Below are positions 1 through 6,040 of a stretch of 6,040 nt of DNA, in pieces. Positions within the stretch are counted from its first letter, which is position 1; every line of letters starts with the position of its first letter. The translations under genes were made by a program, and so were the position numbers. The notes beneath the pieces are model-generated. The model did not search any database and was not told where the DNA came from. It was given only the letters and a program-made list of their open reading frames with translations. Source of the DNA: Prevotellaceae bacterium (GTDB lineage Bacteria; Bacteroidota; Bacteroidia; Bacteroidales; UBA932); the NCBI GenBank assembly GCA_031258915.1, contig JAIRMD010000189.1, positions 1 to 6,040 on the forward strand. The letters are read 5' to 3'.

Positions 1-883
1 TGCCGCGAATGAGCTCAAACACGTCGGGGTTTTTCTTGTGCGGCATGATGCTTGATCCTGTGGTGAGCGCGTCGGGGAAGGTGATGAAGCCAAAGTTTTG
101 GCTCATGTACAGGCATACATCCATAGCAAAGCGCCCTACGGTAGCGGCTACGGCGGACATGGCCGCAGCAAGCGCACGCTCGGTTTTGCCGCGGCTCATC
201 TGCGCCGCAATCACGTTGTAGTGCAAATCGTCGAAGCCCAGCAGCGCTGTAGTCATGGCGCGGTTGAGCGGAAAAGAGCTGCCGTAGCCGGCCGCCGACC
301 CCAAGGGATTTTGGTTGGCAATTTTGTACGCTGCTGCCAGCAGCTGTACGTCATCCGTCAGGCTCTCGGCGTAGGCGCCAAACCACAGCCCAAACGAGGA
401 GGGCATGGCTATTTGCAGGTGCGTATAGCCCGGCATCAGCGTACCTTTATGCTTTTCGCTTAGCGCAATGAGCGTACCAAAAAGCGCCTGTACAGCGGAG
501 GCTATGCGGCGTATTTCTTCGCGGAAAAAGAGCTTCAGGTCAACCAGCACCTGATCGTTGCGCGACCGTCCGGCGTGGATTTTTTTGCCCACCTCGCCCA
601 GCCGCTGCGTGAGGAGCAGCTCTACCTGAGAATGTACATCTTCTACGCTGGGGTCGATGGCGAACTTTCCGGCAGCAATATCCTGCGCAATCTGCTCTAA
701 GCCGAGGAGCAGCGTGCGCTGCTCTTCGGAGGTCAGCAGCCCTATGCTTTGCAGCATTTTGATGTGCGCCATGCTGCCTGCCACATCATGCTTGGCAAGC
801 TGCAAGTCGAGCTCGCGGTCTTTACCTACGGTAAACTTTTCGACCAGCAGATCGGGTTCTGCTCCTTTACTCCAAAGCTTCAT
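1..883 (-). CDS. argH: Argininosuccinate lyase, C-terminus cut by window edge
   Basis: ArgH splits argininosuccinate into arginine and fumarate, the last step of arginine synthesis, as a cytoplasmic homotetramer. The reverse-strand frame from the ATG at 883-881 is open to the edge and shows 294 residues; family members are usually about 440-460, so roughly a third is missing. Seen in order: MKLWSKG at the start, VGKDRELD (19-26), VEDVHSQVE (80-88), the substrate-binding GRSRNDQ (105-111), GYTHLQ with the catalytic-type His155, NPLGSAAGYGSSF, and the fumarase/aspartase superfamily signature GSSIMPHKKN (276-285). The flexible-loop Ser that acts as catalytic base in this family falls at 277/278. 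I checked the frame codon by codon and found no frameshift. The wording closely matches Bacteroidales ArgH. It lies 63 nt downstream of tadA on the same strand; I saw no clear promoter in that gap, so read-through from tadA is possible. Confidence 0.97.
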   Translation of the reverse strand, partial: MKLWSKGAEPDLLVEKFTVGKDRELDLQLAKHDVAGSMAHIKMLQSIGLLTSEEQRTLLLGLEQIAQDIAAGKFAIDPSVEDVHSQVELLLTQRLGEVGKKIHAGRSRNDQVLVDLKLFFREEIRRIASAVQALFGTLIALSEKHKGTLMPGYTHLQIAMPSSFGLWFGAYAESLTDDVQLLAAAYKIANQNPLGSAAGYGSSFPLNRAMTTALLGFDDLHYNVIAAQMSRGKTERALAAAMSAVAATVGRFAMDVCLYMSQNFGFITFPDALTTGSSIMPHKKNPDVFELIRG

Positions 884-946
884 GTCAACTTAATTTTTAC
901 CACGTGTAGCAATTACTTTTCGGCGATTTAGCATATTCTGGGAGGT

Positions 947-1384
947 TTATCGCCTTTTCTTTTTAAAAAAATCGCTCAGCAGCCTGCCGCACTCATCGGC
1001 GAGCAGCCCTTGCACCACCTTCGCTTTGGGGTGCAGCAGGTTTTGCTGGAGCAACGAATATCCGCGCTTAGGGTCGGCAGCGCCATACACCAGCTGCCCT
1101 ACCTGCGCCCAGTAGCACGCGCCGGCGCACATGGGGCACGGCTCTACGGTTACGTACAGCGTGCAATCGGTCAGGTATTTTCCGCCGATAAAATTCGCTG
1201 CCGCAGTAATCGCCTGCATTTCGGCGTGCGCTGTGGCGTCGCAGAGTGCTTCGACGAGGTTGTGCGCGCGTGCAATAATGCGGTTGCCGTGCACCACCAC
1301 TGCCCCCACCGGTGCCTCATCCTTGTCGGCGGCAAGCAGCGCCTCGCGCAGCGCCTCGCGCATGTATTTTTCGTTCACCTCCAT
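947..1384 (-). CDS. tadA: tRNA-specific adenosine deaminase TadA
   Basis: TadA is a zinc-dependent deaminase that converts the wobble adenosine 34 of tRNA-Arg(ACG) to inosine, letting one tRNA read several CGN codons. The 145-residue product has the full length expected of bacterial TadA. The zinc site is complete: HAE at 53-55 (His53 ligand, Glu55 proton shuttle) and PCPMC at 82-86 (Cys83 and Cys86 ligands). EAPVGAVVV (23-31) and AHN (40-42) match the substrate-pocket strand and conserved Asn of the family, and the C-terminal helix ends in a basic tail (KKKRR). The motif set favours TadA over cytosine or guanine deaminases. The ATG at 1384-1382 fits the family N-terminus. Genes: argH follows 63 nt downstream, and the long plus-strand gene diverges upstream. 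CGN arginine codons are frequent in this window, consistent with a need for inosine-34. Confidence 0.95.
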   Translation of the reverse strand: MEVNEKYMREALREALLAADKDEAPVGAVVVHGNRIIARAHNLVEALCDATAHAEMQAITAAANFIGGKYLTDCTLYVTVEPCPMCAGACYWAQVGQLVYGAADPKRGYSLLQQNLLHPKAKVVQGLLADECGRLLSDFFKKKRR

Positions 1385-1399
1385 TTACGAATATTTAAC

Positions 1400-1428
1400 T
1401 TGTAGCAAATTACCCCAGCCTAATTTTG
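1400..1428 (+). promoter_or_regulatory. Candidate Bacteroidota-type promoter for the long plus-strand gene
   Basis: TAATTTTG at 1421-1428 is an exact match to the Bacteroidota -7 consensus TAnnTTTG, with a TTG at 1400-1402 placed 18 nt upstream where the -33 element is expected. It points toward the long plus-strand gene and would give a leader of about 120 nt (TTG start) or 195 nt (ATG start). A second exact match, TACTTTTG at 1443-1450, lacks a well-spaced -33 partner. The consensus is known; the assignment here is inference. Confidence 0.45.
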
Positions 1429-1481
1429 CCTCCGAATATCGCTACTTTTGCTCCAGCATTCTAACTAAGCAACCTTGGCAA

Positions 1482-1522
1482 GTAGCCGCCTGCAGCGTAC
1501 AGGCTACACGCATCCTTTTTTT
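1482..1522 (+). repeat. Inverted repeat followed by a T-run in the leader of the long gene
   Basis: GTAGCC at 1482-1487 pairs perfectly with GGCTAC at 1502-1507, and the interior CCTG/CAGG can pair in an alternative register. Seven T residues follow at 1516-1522 after an 8-nt spacer. On the plus strand this resembles an intrinsic terminator, but the T-run is too far from the stem for a canonical one. It lies downstream of the candidate plus-strand promoter, so it could be an attenuator or may be chance. Confidence 0.3.
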
Positions 1523-1535
1523 GGCATAGCAGCTG

Positions 1536-1543
1536 CAAAGGTA
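1536..1543 (-). promoter_or_regulatory. Candidate Bacteroidota-type -7 element for tadA
   Basis: Read on the minus strand this is TACCTTTG followed by CA, a very typical Bacteroidota -7 element. Possible -33 TTG triplets lie 16 nt upstream and, as TTTTG, 22 nt upstream; neither is at the ideal distance of about 19-21. It would start a tadA transcript with a leader of about 145-150 nt. The element sits 12 bases from the possible TTG start of the divergent gene. Confidence 0.45.
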
Positions 1544-1630
1544 GGTATTTTTTAATTGTCAACGGCAAAACCGCGCAAACGCCTCAAAAAAGCAGGCATA
1601 GCAGTTCACGGTTGGCTGCCGGTTTTATAT

Positions 1631-4426
1631 ATGAGCGGGCTTATTCATTTCTTTAGCAACAAAATCGTTTTTACAGCAACGCTTTTGGTGGCGCTGTGCC
1701 TGGGGGTGTGGCTTTACTTTTTTATCCGCGAAAGCGAAAAGCGGAACAGCATGGATGCCATGCGTGCCATTCCTGCCGACGCCACGTTTGCGCTTCGCGT
1801 GAACGACCTCAGCAAGCTTACGCGCAAGGTAAACTCTGAGAGCGAGCTGGCGCTGCTGATGCGCAGCGATGCCGCCGCCGGCAACCTAAGCCGGGTGCTG
1901 CTGTACGTGGTGGATACGATGGCCGGAAAAAACGCCACGGTGGACGACCTTAGCCAGCAGCCCATCTGGATTTCGGCGCACGTATTCAGCAAAGATTTAT
2001 CCTTTTTATACTCGCTTAACCTGCCCGAAAATTTGTACCTGAGCAACGTAAAGCAGCTCGTTCCGCTGCTGGAATCGGACGGCTACGCCGTAACAGAGCA
2101 GCCGTACGACGACGAGAAAATCCTCACGTTCCGGCGCGACAAGGTAGAGGTGTTTCATGCTGCGGTGGTGCGCCGCGTGCTGGTGGTGAGCGCCTCGCGC
2201 GTGCTGGTGGAGATGGCTATACGGCAGGCTAAATCGCCGGCTTCGCTGGCAGACAACCCGGCTTTTGTGCAGGCCGCGCAAACGGCTGGCGCTCACGTAG
2301 ACCTTAACCTGTACATCAACCACCAGCAGCTGCCGCGCCTGCTGACGGCATACCTGAACGGGGCGTACGCCAAGCCGCTGAACTTTTTGAAGCAGCTCGG
2401 CAGCTTCATGGTGCTTGACGCTACGCTGCACGCCGACGCTGTGCTGCTCAACGGATTTTTATTTTCCGACAATTTTCAGGACTCCTACTTTTCGATGCTA
2501 TCCGGCCAAAGCAGCAAAAAGCTCACCACCTTTGACGTTCTTCCACGCGCCACCGACGGTGCGCTGTGCATGGGGATAACCGACGTAAAGCAGCTGCTGC
2601 TGGGCTACAACAAATTTCGCGAGCATCAGCAGACCGGCAATGCGCAGCGCAGAGAACAGCTCAACCAGCTCCGCAAAAAAACAGGCGTGGATGCCGCCAG
2701 CTTTTTTGCCGAGCTGCACCCCTCCGAGCTTACGCTTGCGCGGGTACCCATTGCCGACATGGAGATGGCATCCACGTGGTTTTTGGTGGTAAAATCGAGC
2801 AAGGCCGACGCTGCCCTCAGCGCCGTAGAAGCCAAAATAGCGTACGCCGCCAAGGCTGAGGGCAGGCAAGCCGACAGCTACGTGAAAACAGAAAGAATGA
2901 GCAACGGCGAGCCGCTCACTATCTACCGCAACCCCGCGCCGGGGCTTATTGCCGCCCTACAGGGCAGCCTGTTTGCACAGTGCGAGGACACCTACCTTAC
3001 CTTTATTGGCGACTACCTCGTTTACTCGCCGTCGCCTGCGGCGATAAAGGATTTTGCGCTGCTGGCTATGCTTAAAAAAACGCTTGCGCAAACAGTAAAC
3101 CTCAGCGACTATACGGCAACCGAATCGAACATGCTCATCTACGTCAACCCTTCAAAATCTGACGCTGTAGCGCTTAGCCTGCTCAAACCCGCGCTGCAAA
3201 GCAGCCTGAAAGAATCGCCGCTGCTCGCTGCATTTCAGTGCGTGGGGCTGCAGCTGCGCGCCATGAGCAGTAAGGTTTACTGCAACGCTTTCCTGAAAAC
3301 GGCCTCAAGAACGGAGGAAAAGCAGCGCTCGCAGGGTATGGCTACGGACTTCGAGGTGAAGCTCGAAGCGCCCCTGAGGGCAGCGCCCTGGGTGGTAAAA
3401 AACCACCGAACAAAGCAAAAAGAAATTCTGGCGCAAGACATTCAGAATACGGTTTACCTGCTCGACAACCAAGGCGTTTTGCTGTGGAAAAAGGCTATAG
3501 GCGAGCCTGTCATGGGGCGCATACTACAGATTGACTACCTGAAAAACAACAAGCTGCAGCTGCTGTTCAACACCCGTACCAAGCTCTACATCGTTGACCG
3601 GCTGGGGCGCGACGTTGACGGCTTCCCCATTAGCTTGAAGCTGCCAGCTTCGGCTCCTGTGGCCGTTTTTGACTACGACCACTCGCGCGACTACCGCTAC
3701 TTTGTGCCGTGCAAGGACGGAAAAATCCAGCCCTACGAGCGCCTCGGAAAGCCGCTCACGGGCTTCTCTCCGGCGCTTTCGTTCGGCGCCATTATGCAGC
3801 CGCTGCAGCATATTCGCATCAAGAGCAGGGACTACATCGTGGTGGCCGACAACCGCAACACCTACATCCTGAACCGCAGGGGAGAGGAGCAGGCGCACCT
3901 TCGCGAAAGCGTTGCGCCTGCCTACAACAGCAGCATTGCCGCAGAGGTTGACCACGAAGGCAGCGTAGTGCGCATGGTTACCACCACCTCTTCCGGCGAG
4001 CTGGCGTACATTTACTTCGACGGCAGCGTTGAGCGCGTAGCGCTAAAGCCAAAGCCGAGCGAGCTTCACTTTTTTCGCTGCTTCGGCACGGCCGGCAAGG
4101 CAGCCTACGCAGTGGCGGACGAGAAGGAGCTGCGCGTGTACGAGGCAAACCTGAAGCTGAAATTCTCGCACACATTCAGCCATCCGCTGCACGCGGCGCC
4201 GGACATGTTCTCGCCGCTACCCGACCTTAACCTGTACGGCGTGTATCTGGAAAATGAGCAAATGGTTTACCTGATGGACGAAAACGGCGACATGCAGAGC
4301 GGATTCCCCCGCAGCGCCGTAGCGCCGCTGCTGGCGGATAACCTGCGCAACAGCCCCAGCAGCTACAACGTGCTGGTGTGCGACGAAAACGGATTTCTCA
4401 CGTGCTTTAGCGTGGATGCCCGATGA
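1631..4426 (+). CDS. Membrane-anchored protein of unknown function with DUF3352-like region and C-terminal beta-propeller-like repeats
   Basis: Function unknown. From the ATG at 1631 the product has 931 residues: a short N-terminal tail, one transmembrane helix (about residues 12-32, rich in Val, Leu, Phe) and then about 890 residues probably in the periplasm. The part just after the helix (IPADATFALRVNDL) resembles DUF3352-type proteins, and the following 550 residues are a mixed alpha/beta region. From about nucleotide 3380 to the end there are repeated strand-turn units built around Y-[IL]-x-D-x-x-G, some ending in GFP or GF, which suggests a PQQ- or FG-GAP-like propeller of about seven blades. 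I recall similar large uncharacterised proteins across Bacteroidota. The start is uncertain: an in-frame TTG at 1556, directly after a stop and preceded by AAAGGTAGG, would add 25 basic residues (RKRLKK). I prefer the ATG because it sits after TTTTATAT and ATG is the commoner start. The next gene follows after 23 nt. Confidence 0.85.
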   Translation: MSGLIHFFSNKIVFTATLLVALCLGVWLYFFIRESEKRNSMDAMRAIPADATFALRVNDLSKLTRKVNSESELALLMRSDAAAGNLSRVLLYVVDTMAGKNATVDDLSQQPIWISAHVFSKDLSFLYSLNLPENLYLSNVKQLVPLLESDGYAVTEQPYDDEKILTFRRDKVEVFHAAVVRRVLVVSASRVLVEMAIRQAKSPASLADNPAFVQAAQTAGAHVDLNLYINHQQLPRLLTAYLNGAYAKPLNFLKQLGSFMVLDATLHADAVLLNGFLFSDNFQDSYFSMLSGQSSKKLTTFDVLPRATDGALCMGITDVKQLLLGYNKFREHQQTGNAQRREQLNQLRKKTGVDAASFFAELHPSELTLARVPIADMEMASTWFLVVKSSKADAALSAVEAKIAYAAKAEGRQADSYVKTERMSNGEPLTIYRNPAPGLIAALQGSLFAQCEDTYLTFIGDYLVYSPSPAAIKDFALLAMLKKTLAQTVNLSDYTATESNMLIYVNPSKSDAVALSLLKPALQSSLKESPLLAAFQCVGLQLRAMSSKVYCNAFLKTASRTEEKQRSQGMATDFEVKLEAPLRAAPWVVKNHRTKQKEILAQDIQNTVYLLDNQGVLLWKKAIGEPVMGRILQIDYLKNNKLQLLFNTRTKLYIVDRLGRDVDGFPISLKLPASAPVAVFDYDHSRDYRYFVPCKDGKIQPYERLGKPLTGFSPALSFGAIMQPLQHIRIKSRDYIVVADNRNTYILNRRGEEQAHLRESVAPAYNSSIAAEVDHEGSVVRMVTTTSSGELAYIYFDGSVERVALKPKPSELHFFRCFGTAGKAAYAVADEKELRVYEANLKLKFSHTFSHPLHAAPDMFSPLPDLNLYGVYLENEQMVYLMDENGDMQSGFPRSAVAPLLADNLRNSPSSYNVLVCDENGFLTCFSVDAR

Positions 4427-4449
4427 TATTCTAATTAGCTAAAAAAACA

Positions 4450-4692
4450 TTGGATGCCTTTGTTACCATACTTTTGGTTATCCTCTTTACAGGATTCTTT
4501 ATGCGCCACCTCGGAAGGTACGCGCTGCGCTTTTTTGTGAAGCGCATGGCAAACCGCTTTGGGGCAGACTTTAACGCCTTTGGCAGAAGTGGTGGCGGCA
4601 GCAAAGCATCGAAGCAGGAGCAACCCCCAAACCCCGAACAAGTTATCCCCAACAGCGTAGGCGAATACGTGGACTATGAGGAGGTGAAGTAG
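4450..4692 (+). CDS. Small single-pass membrane protein, DUF4834 type
   Basis: An 80-residue product of unknown function. Seen: a hydrophobic helix at about residues 3-18, a basic amphipathic stretch (RHLGRYALRFFVKRM, 19-33), a flexible Gly/Ser/Gln/Pro linker (45-68), and the acidic C-terminus GEYVDYEEVK (71-80). This order and especially the GEYVDYEE ending are what I know of the Bacteroidota DUF4834 family. By the positive-inside rule the tail should be cytoplasmic. The start is the uncommon codon TTG at 4450, preceded by an A-run; the next in-frame Met (residue 18) would remove the membrane helix that defines the family, so TTG is favoured. The gene starts 23 nt after the long gene, with no promoter seen between, so the two are probably one transcript. 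It is convergent with the GH27 gene, 37 nt away. Confidence 0.8.
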   Translation: MDAFVTILLVILFTGFFMRHLGRYALRFFVKRMANRFGADFNAFGRSGGGSKASKQEQPPNPEQVIPNSVGEYVDYEEVK

Positions 4693-4722
4693 AGAAGCAT
4701 TTCATTTTTACCTGCTTGCTTC

Positions 4723-4739
4723 GCCGCTCTCACAGCGGC
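4723..4739. terminator. Hairpin between convergent genes, possible bidirectional terminator
   Basis: GCCGCT (4723-4728) and AGCGGC (4734-4739) form a perfect 6-bp GC-rich stem with a 5-base loop. It lies just past the DUF4834-type gene on the plus strand and spans the stop codon of the GH27 gene on the minus strand. The plus-strand 3' side has only a short TTTA, and the minus strand has no adjacent T-run, so it is not a strong intrinsic terminator. Confidence 0.4.
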
Positions 4740-6040
4740 TTTATCTCAAACATGTCAACGTCGGGTGCCCTGCCGGTGGGGTTGGCTAAGCGGATTACGT
4801 TGCTGCCCTGCCGCAGCTCAACCTCAATGCTCGCCTCGGCCCGCTTGCTGACGCCGCCAGAGTTAAGGTTGGCCATGCGGCGCTCTGCGCCGTTGACAAT
4901 CACCGACAGGCTGCGGCTTTCGGGGGAGTAGTAGTAGAGCTTGAGGGCGTACTTTCCGCCCTGCGAAACGTACACATCGCGAAACTCCGCCCAGTTTTCG
5001 GGCGAGCCGCCCAGCCTGCTCATCCTGTACCCTCCCGAGGCAACGGCATCCGAAGCGGCTTCTACCCGCGCGCCGCTGTAGCTGCTGTTAATGGCCGTGT
5101 AAGCGTTCATAAAGGCGTACTCGCCCTCGTAGCAGAGCTTGTCGAATGTTGACTGCCCCTCTAACCGCAGCATGGCCGTTCCGTGCGCCGGCACGAGCGC
5201 CTCGTAGTAGCCATTGAACAGCCCGATGTCGGTTTTTGTCCACAGGTCTCGCACCTTGACTTTCCCGCCCAGCTGCACATCCTTGAAGGTAATGCGCAGG
5301 AGTTGCGGAGCATCCTCGCCGTTGAACAGGGCAACAGCCCGCGTAGCGCCGCGCCGCACCTCTACGGGCTTTGCCACAACAATGCGGTGCCCCGAGCGGC
5401 TAACCACCTGCGCCTGTAGCCCCAGCGTATCCTGGTTGACGGCAATCACCTCGCTGTTGGTAATAATGTCGAGCGTGCTTTGGGGGATGGTGCGCAGGTC
5501 GCAACCTACCATGAGCGGCGAGCTCATGATGCACCACAGGCCAAAGTGGCTCTTCTCCTCGTCCTCCGTCATGCCGCGCCCCACCTGCATCATGTCCATG
5601 TCGTTGAAGCGTCCGGGCGAGGCGTAGGCGGCGAGGTAGAGGTTTTGCTCAAAAATATCGCGCACGCCCGGCAGCCCGCTCTGCTCTCCGCTGAAGCTGT
5701 TGCGGATGTCGGCCGATATGCGCCACGAGCCGCCTACCTCCGCTACCCACGTGCCGGGAAACGCCCAGCGGCAGATGTTGAGGCGTACTTCGCCGCCGGC
5801 CTTTGCCTTTGCGGTGCTCTGTATCGCCCTCCAAATGCGGGTGTACTGCGCTTTTTCGTCCAGCTTCTGCCGGTCTGCGCCGCAGAAGTCAACCTTGATG
5901 TAGTCGTAGCCCCACTCGTCGAAAAAAGTCCGGGCATCCTGCTCCTCGTGCCCGAAGAAGCCAACGCCAACGCCGTAGGCATCGGCATCCCAGATGGAGC
6001 CGCAGGTGTTGTCGCCCGCCTCGGAGTAGATGCCCGCCTT
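4730..6040 (-). CDS. GH27 family glycosidase (probable alpha-galactosidase) with C-terminal CBM-like domain, N-terminus cut by window edge
   Basis: A retaining glycosidase that probably removes terminal alpha-galactosyl residues from plant or host glycans. The visible 436 residues start inside the (beta/alpha)8 barrel. Fragment numbering: KAGIYSEAGDNTCG (1-14) is the GH27 motif usually written GxYSxxGxxTC; YDYIKVDFCG (45-54) carries the nucleophile Asp51; WRISADIR carries the acid/base Asp111; PGRFNDMDM and MSSPLMVGCDL are further GH27 barrel motifs. A beta-sandwich domain follows at about 200-300. The last 134 residues (about 303-436, from YEGEYAF) look like a CBM6/CBM35-type beta-sandwich, with GGYRMSRLGG and WAEF strands. 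The reading frame is open to position 6040; a GTG at 5665 is internal and not the start. The signal peptide expected of such an enzyme would be beyond the edge. Other GH27 activities (alpha-N-acetylgalactosaminidase, beta-L-arabinopyranosidase, isomalto-dextranase) cannot be excluded. Confidence 0.93.
   Translation of the reverse strand, partial: KAGIYSEAGDNTCGSIWDADAYGVGVGFFGHEEQDARTFFDEWGYDYIKVDFCGADRQKLDEKAQYTRIWRAIQSTAKAKAGGEVRLNICRWAFPGTWVAEVGGSWRISADIRNSFSGEQSGLPGVRDIFEQNLYLAAYASPGRFNDMDMMQVGRGMTEDEEKSHFGLWCIMSSPLMVGCDLRTIPQSTLDIITNSEVIAVNQDTLGLQAQVVSRSGHRIVVAKPVEVRRGATRAVALFNGEDAPQLLRITFKDVQLGGKVKVRDLWTKTDIGLFNGYYEALVPAHGTAMLRLEGQSTFDKLCYEGEYAFMNAYTAINSSYSGARVEAASDAVASGGYRMSRLGGSPENWAEFRDVYVSQGGKYALKLYYYSPESRSLSVIVNGAERRMANLNSGGVSKRAEASIEVELRQGSNVIRLANPTGRAPDVDMFEIKPL

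Larger units (their letters stand above)
1385..1555. other. Divergent intergenic region between tadA and the long plus-strand gene
   Basis: About 170 bases separate the two divergent starts (about 245 if the long gene starts at 1631). The stretch is more A/T-rich than the flanking genes. It holds promoter-like elements on both strands and an inverted repeat, listed separately. I found no tRNA, recognisable riboswitch or convincing gene here. Confidence 0.7.

Noticed and set aside
1442..1513. A 23-codon minus-strand ORF (start MRVACTLQ, three Cys) in the tadA leader, and a 7-codon ORF just upstream of it
   Set aside because: They lie in an intergenic region with no spaced ribosome-binding site, no recognisable pattern of amino acids tied to regulation, and a length that is common by chance.
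1010..1529. Two overlapping plus-strand ORFs of about 130 codons
   Set aside because: They lie almost wholly opposite tadA, whose motifs are unmistakable, and their products have no recognisable domain; they are shadows of a GC-rich gene.
2178..2210. Repeated GTGCTGGTGG in the long gene
   Set aside because: A short direct repeat explained by two Val-Leu-Val strands with biased codons; no sign of a regulatory or mobile role.
2006..2869. Two long minus-strand ORFs (141 and 123 codons) opposite the long gene
   Set aside because: Their products are His/Arg/Gln-rich with no domain features, typical of antisense frames of a GC-rich coding region.
5663..5665. GTG as the start of a 311-residue GH27 protein
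   Set aside because: The same frame continues upstream to the window edge and encodes the GH27 nucleophile and acid/base motifs, so the GTG is an internal Val codon.

Overview
The window looks like chromosomal DNA from a member of the Bacteroidota, probably Bacteroidales, with fairly GC-rich codon use. The evidence is the Bacteroides-like wording of the argininosuccinate lyase, a small DUF4834-type protein (a family I know mainly from Bacteroidota), several matches to the Bacteroidota -7 promoter element TAnnTTTG, and start regions that are A/T-rich rather than strongly Shine-Dalgarno. No mobile element, CRISPR array, tRNA or rRNA was seen.

Layout: (1) 1-883, minus strand: 5' two thirds of argH, running off the left edge. 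(2) 947-1384, minus strand: complete tadA (tRNA adenosine deaminase), upstream of argH in the same direction. (3) 1385-1555 (to 1630 if the later start is right): divergent intergenic region with promoter-like elements on both strands and a hairpin. (4) 1631-4426 (or from a TTG at 1556), plus strand: a large membrane-anchored protein of unknown function, with a DUF3352-like extracytoplasmic part and a C-terminal beta-propeller-like repeat region. (5) 4450-4692, plus strand: a single-pass DUF4834-type protein of 80 residues, 23 nt downstream and probably co-transcribed. (6) 4730-6040, minus strand: a GH27 glycosidase (alpha-galactosidase family) with a C-terminal carbohydrate-binding-like domain, convergent with (5) and cut off at its N-terminus by the right edge.

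The minus-strand pair argH/tadA is housekeeping (arginine synthesis and tRNA wobble editing). The plus-strand pair forms an envelope-associated unit of unknown role. The GH27 enzyme is an accessory glycan-degradation gene. The most poorly understood part is the two-gene plus-strand unit. I do not see a clear new defence or mobile system here.
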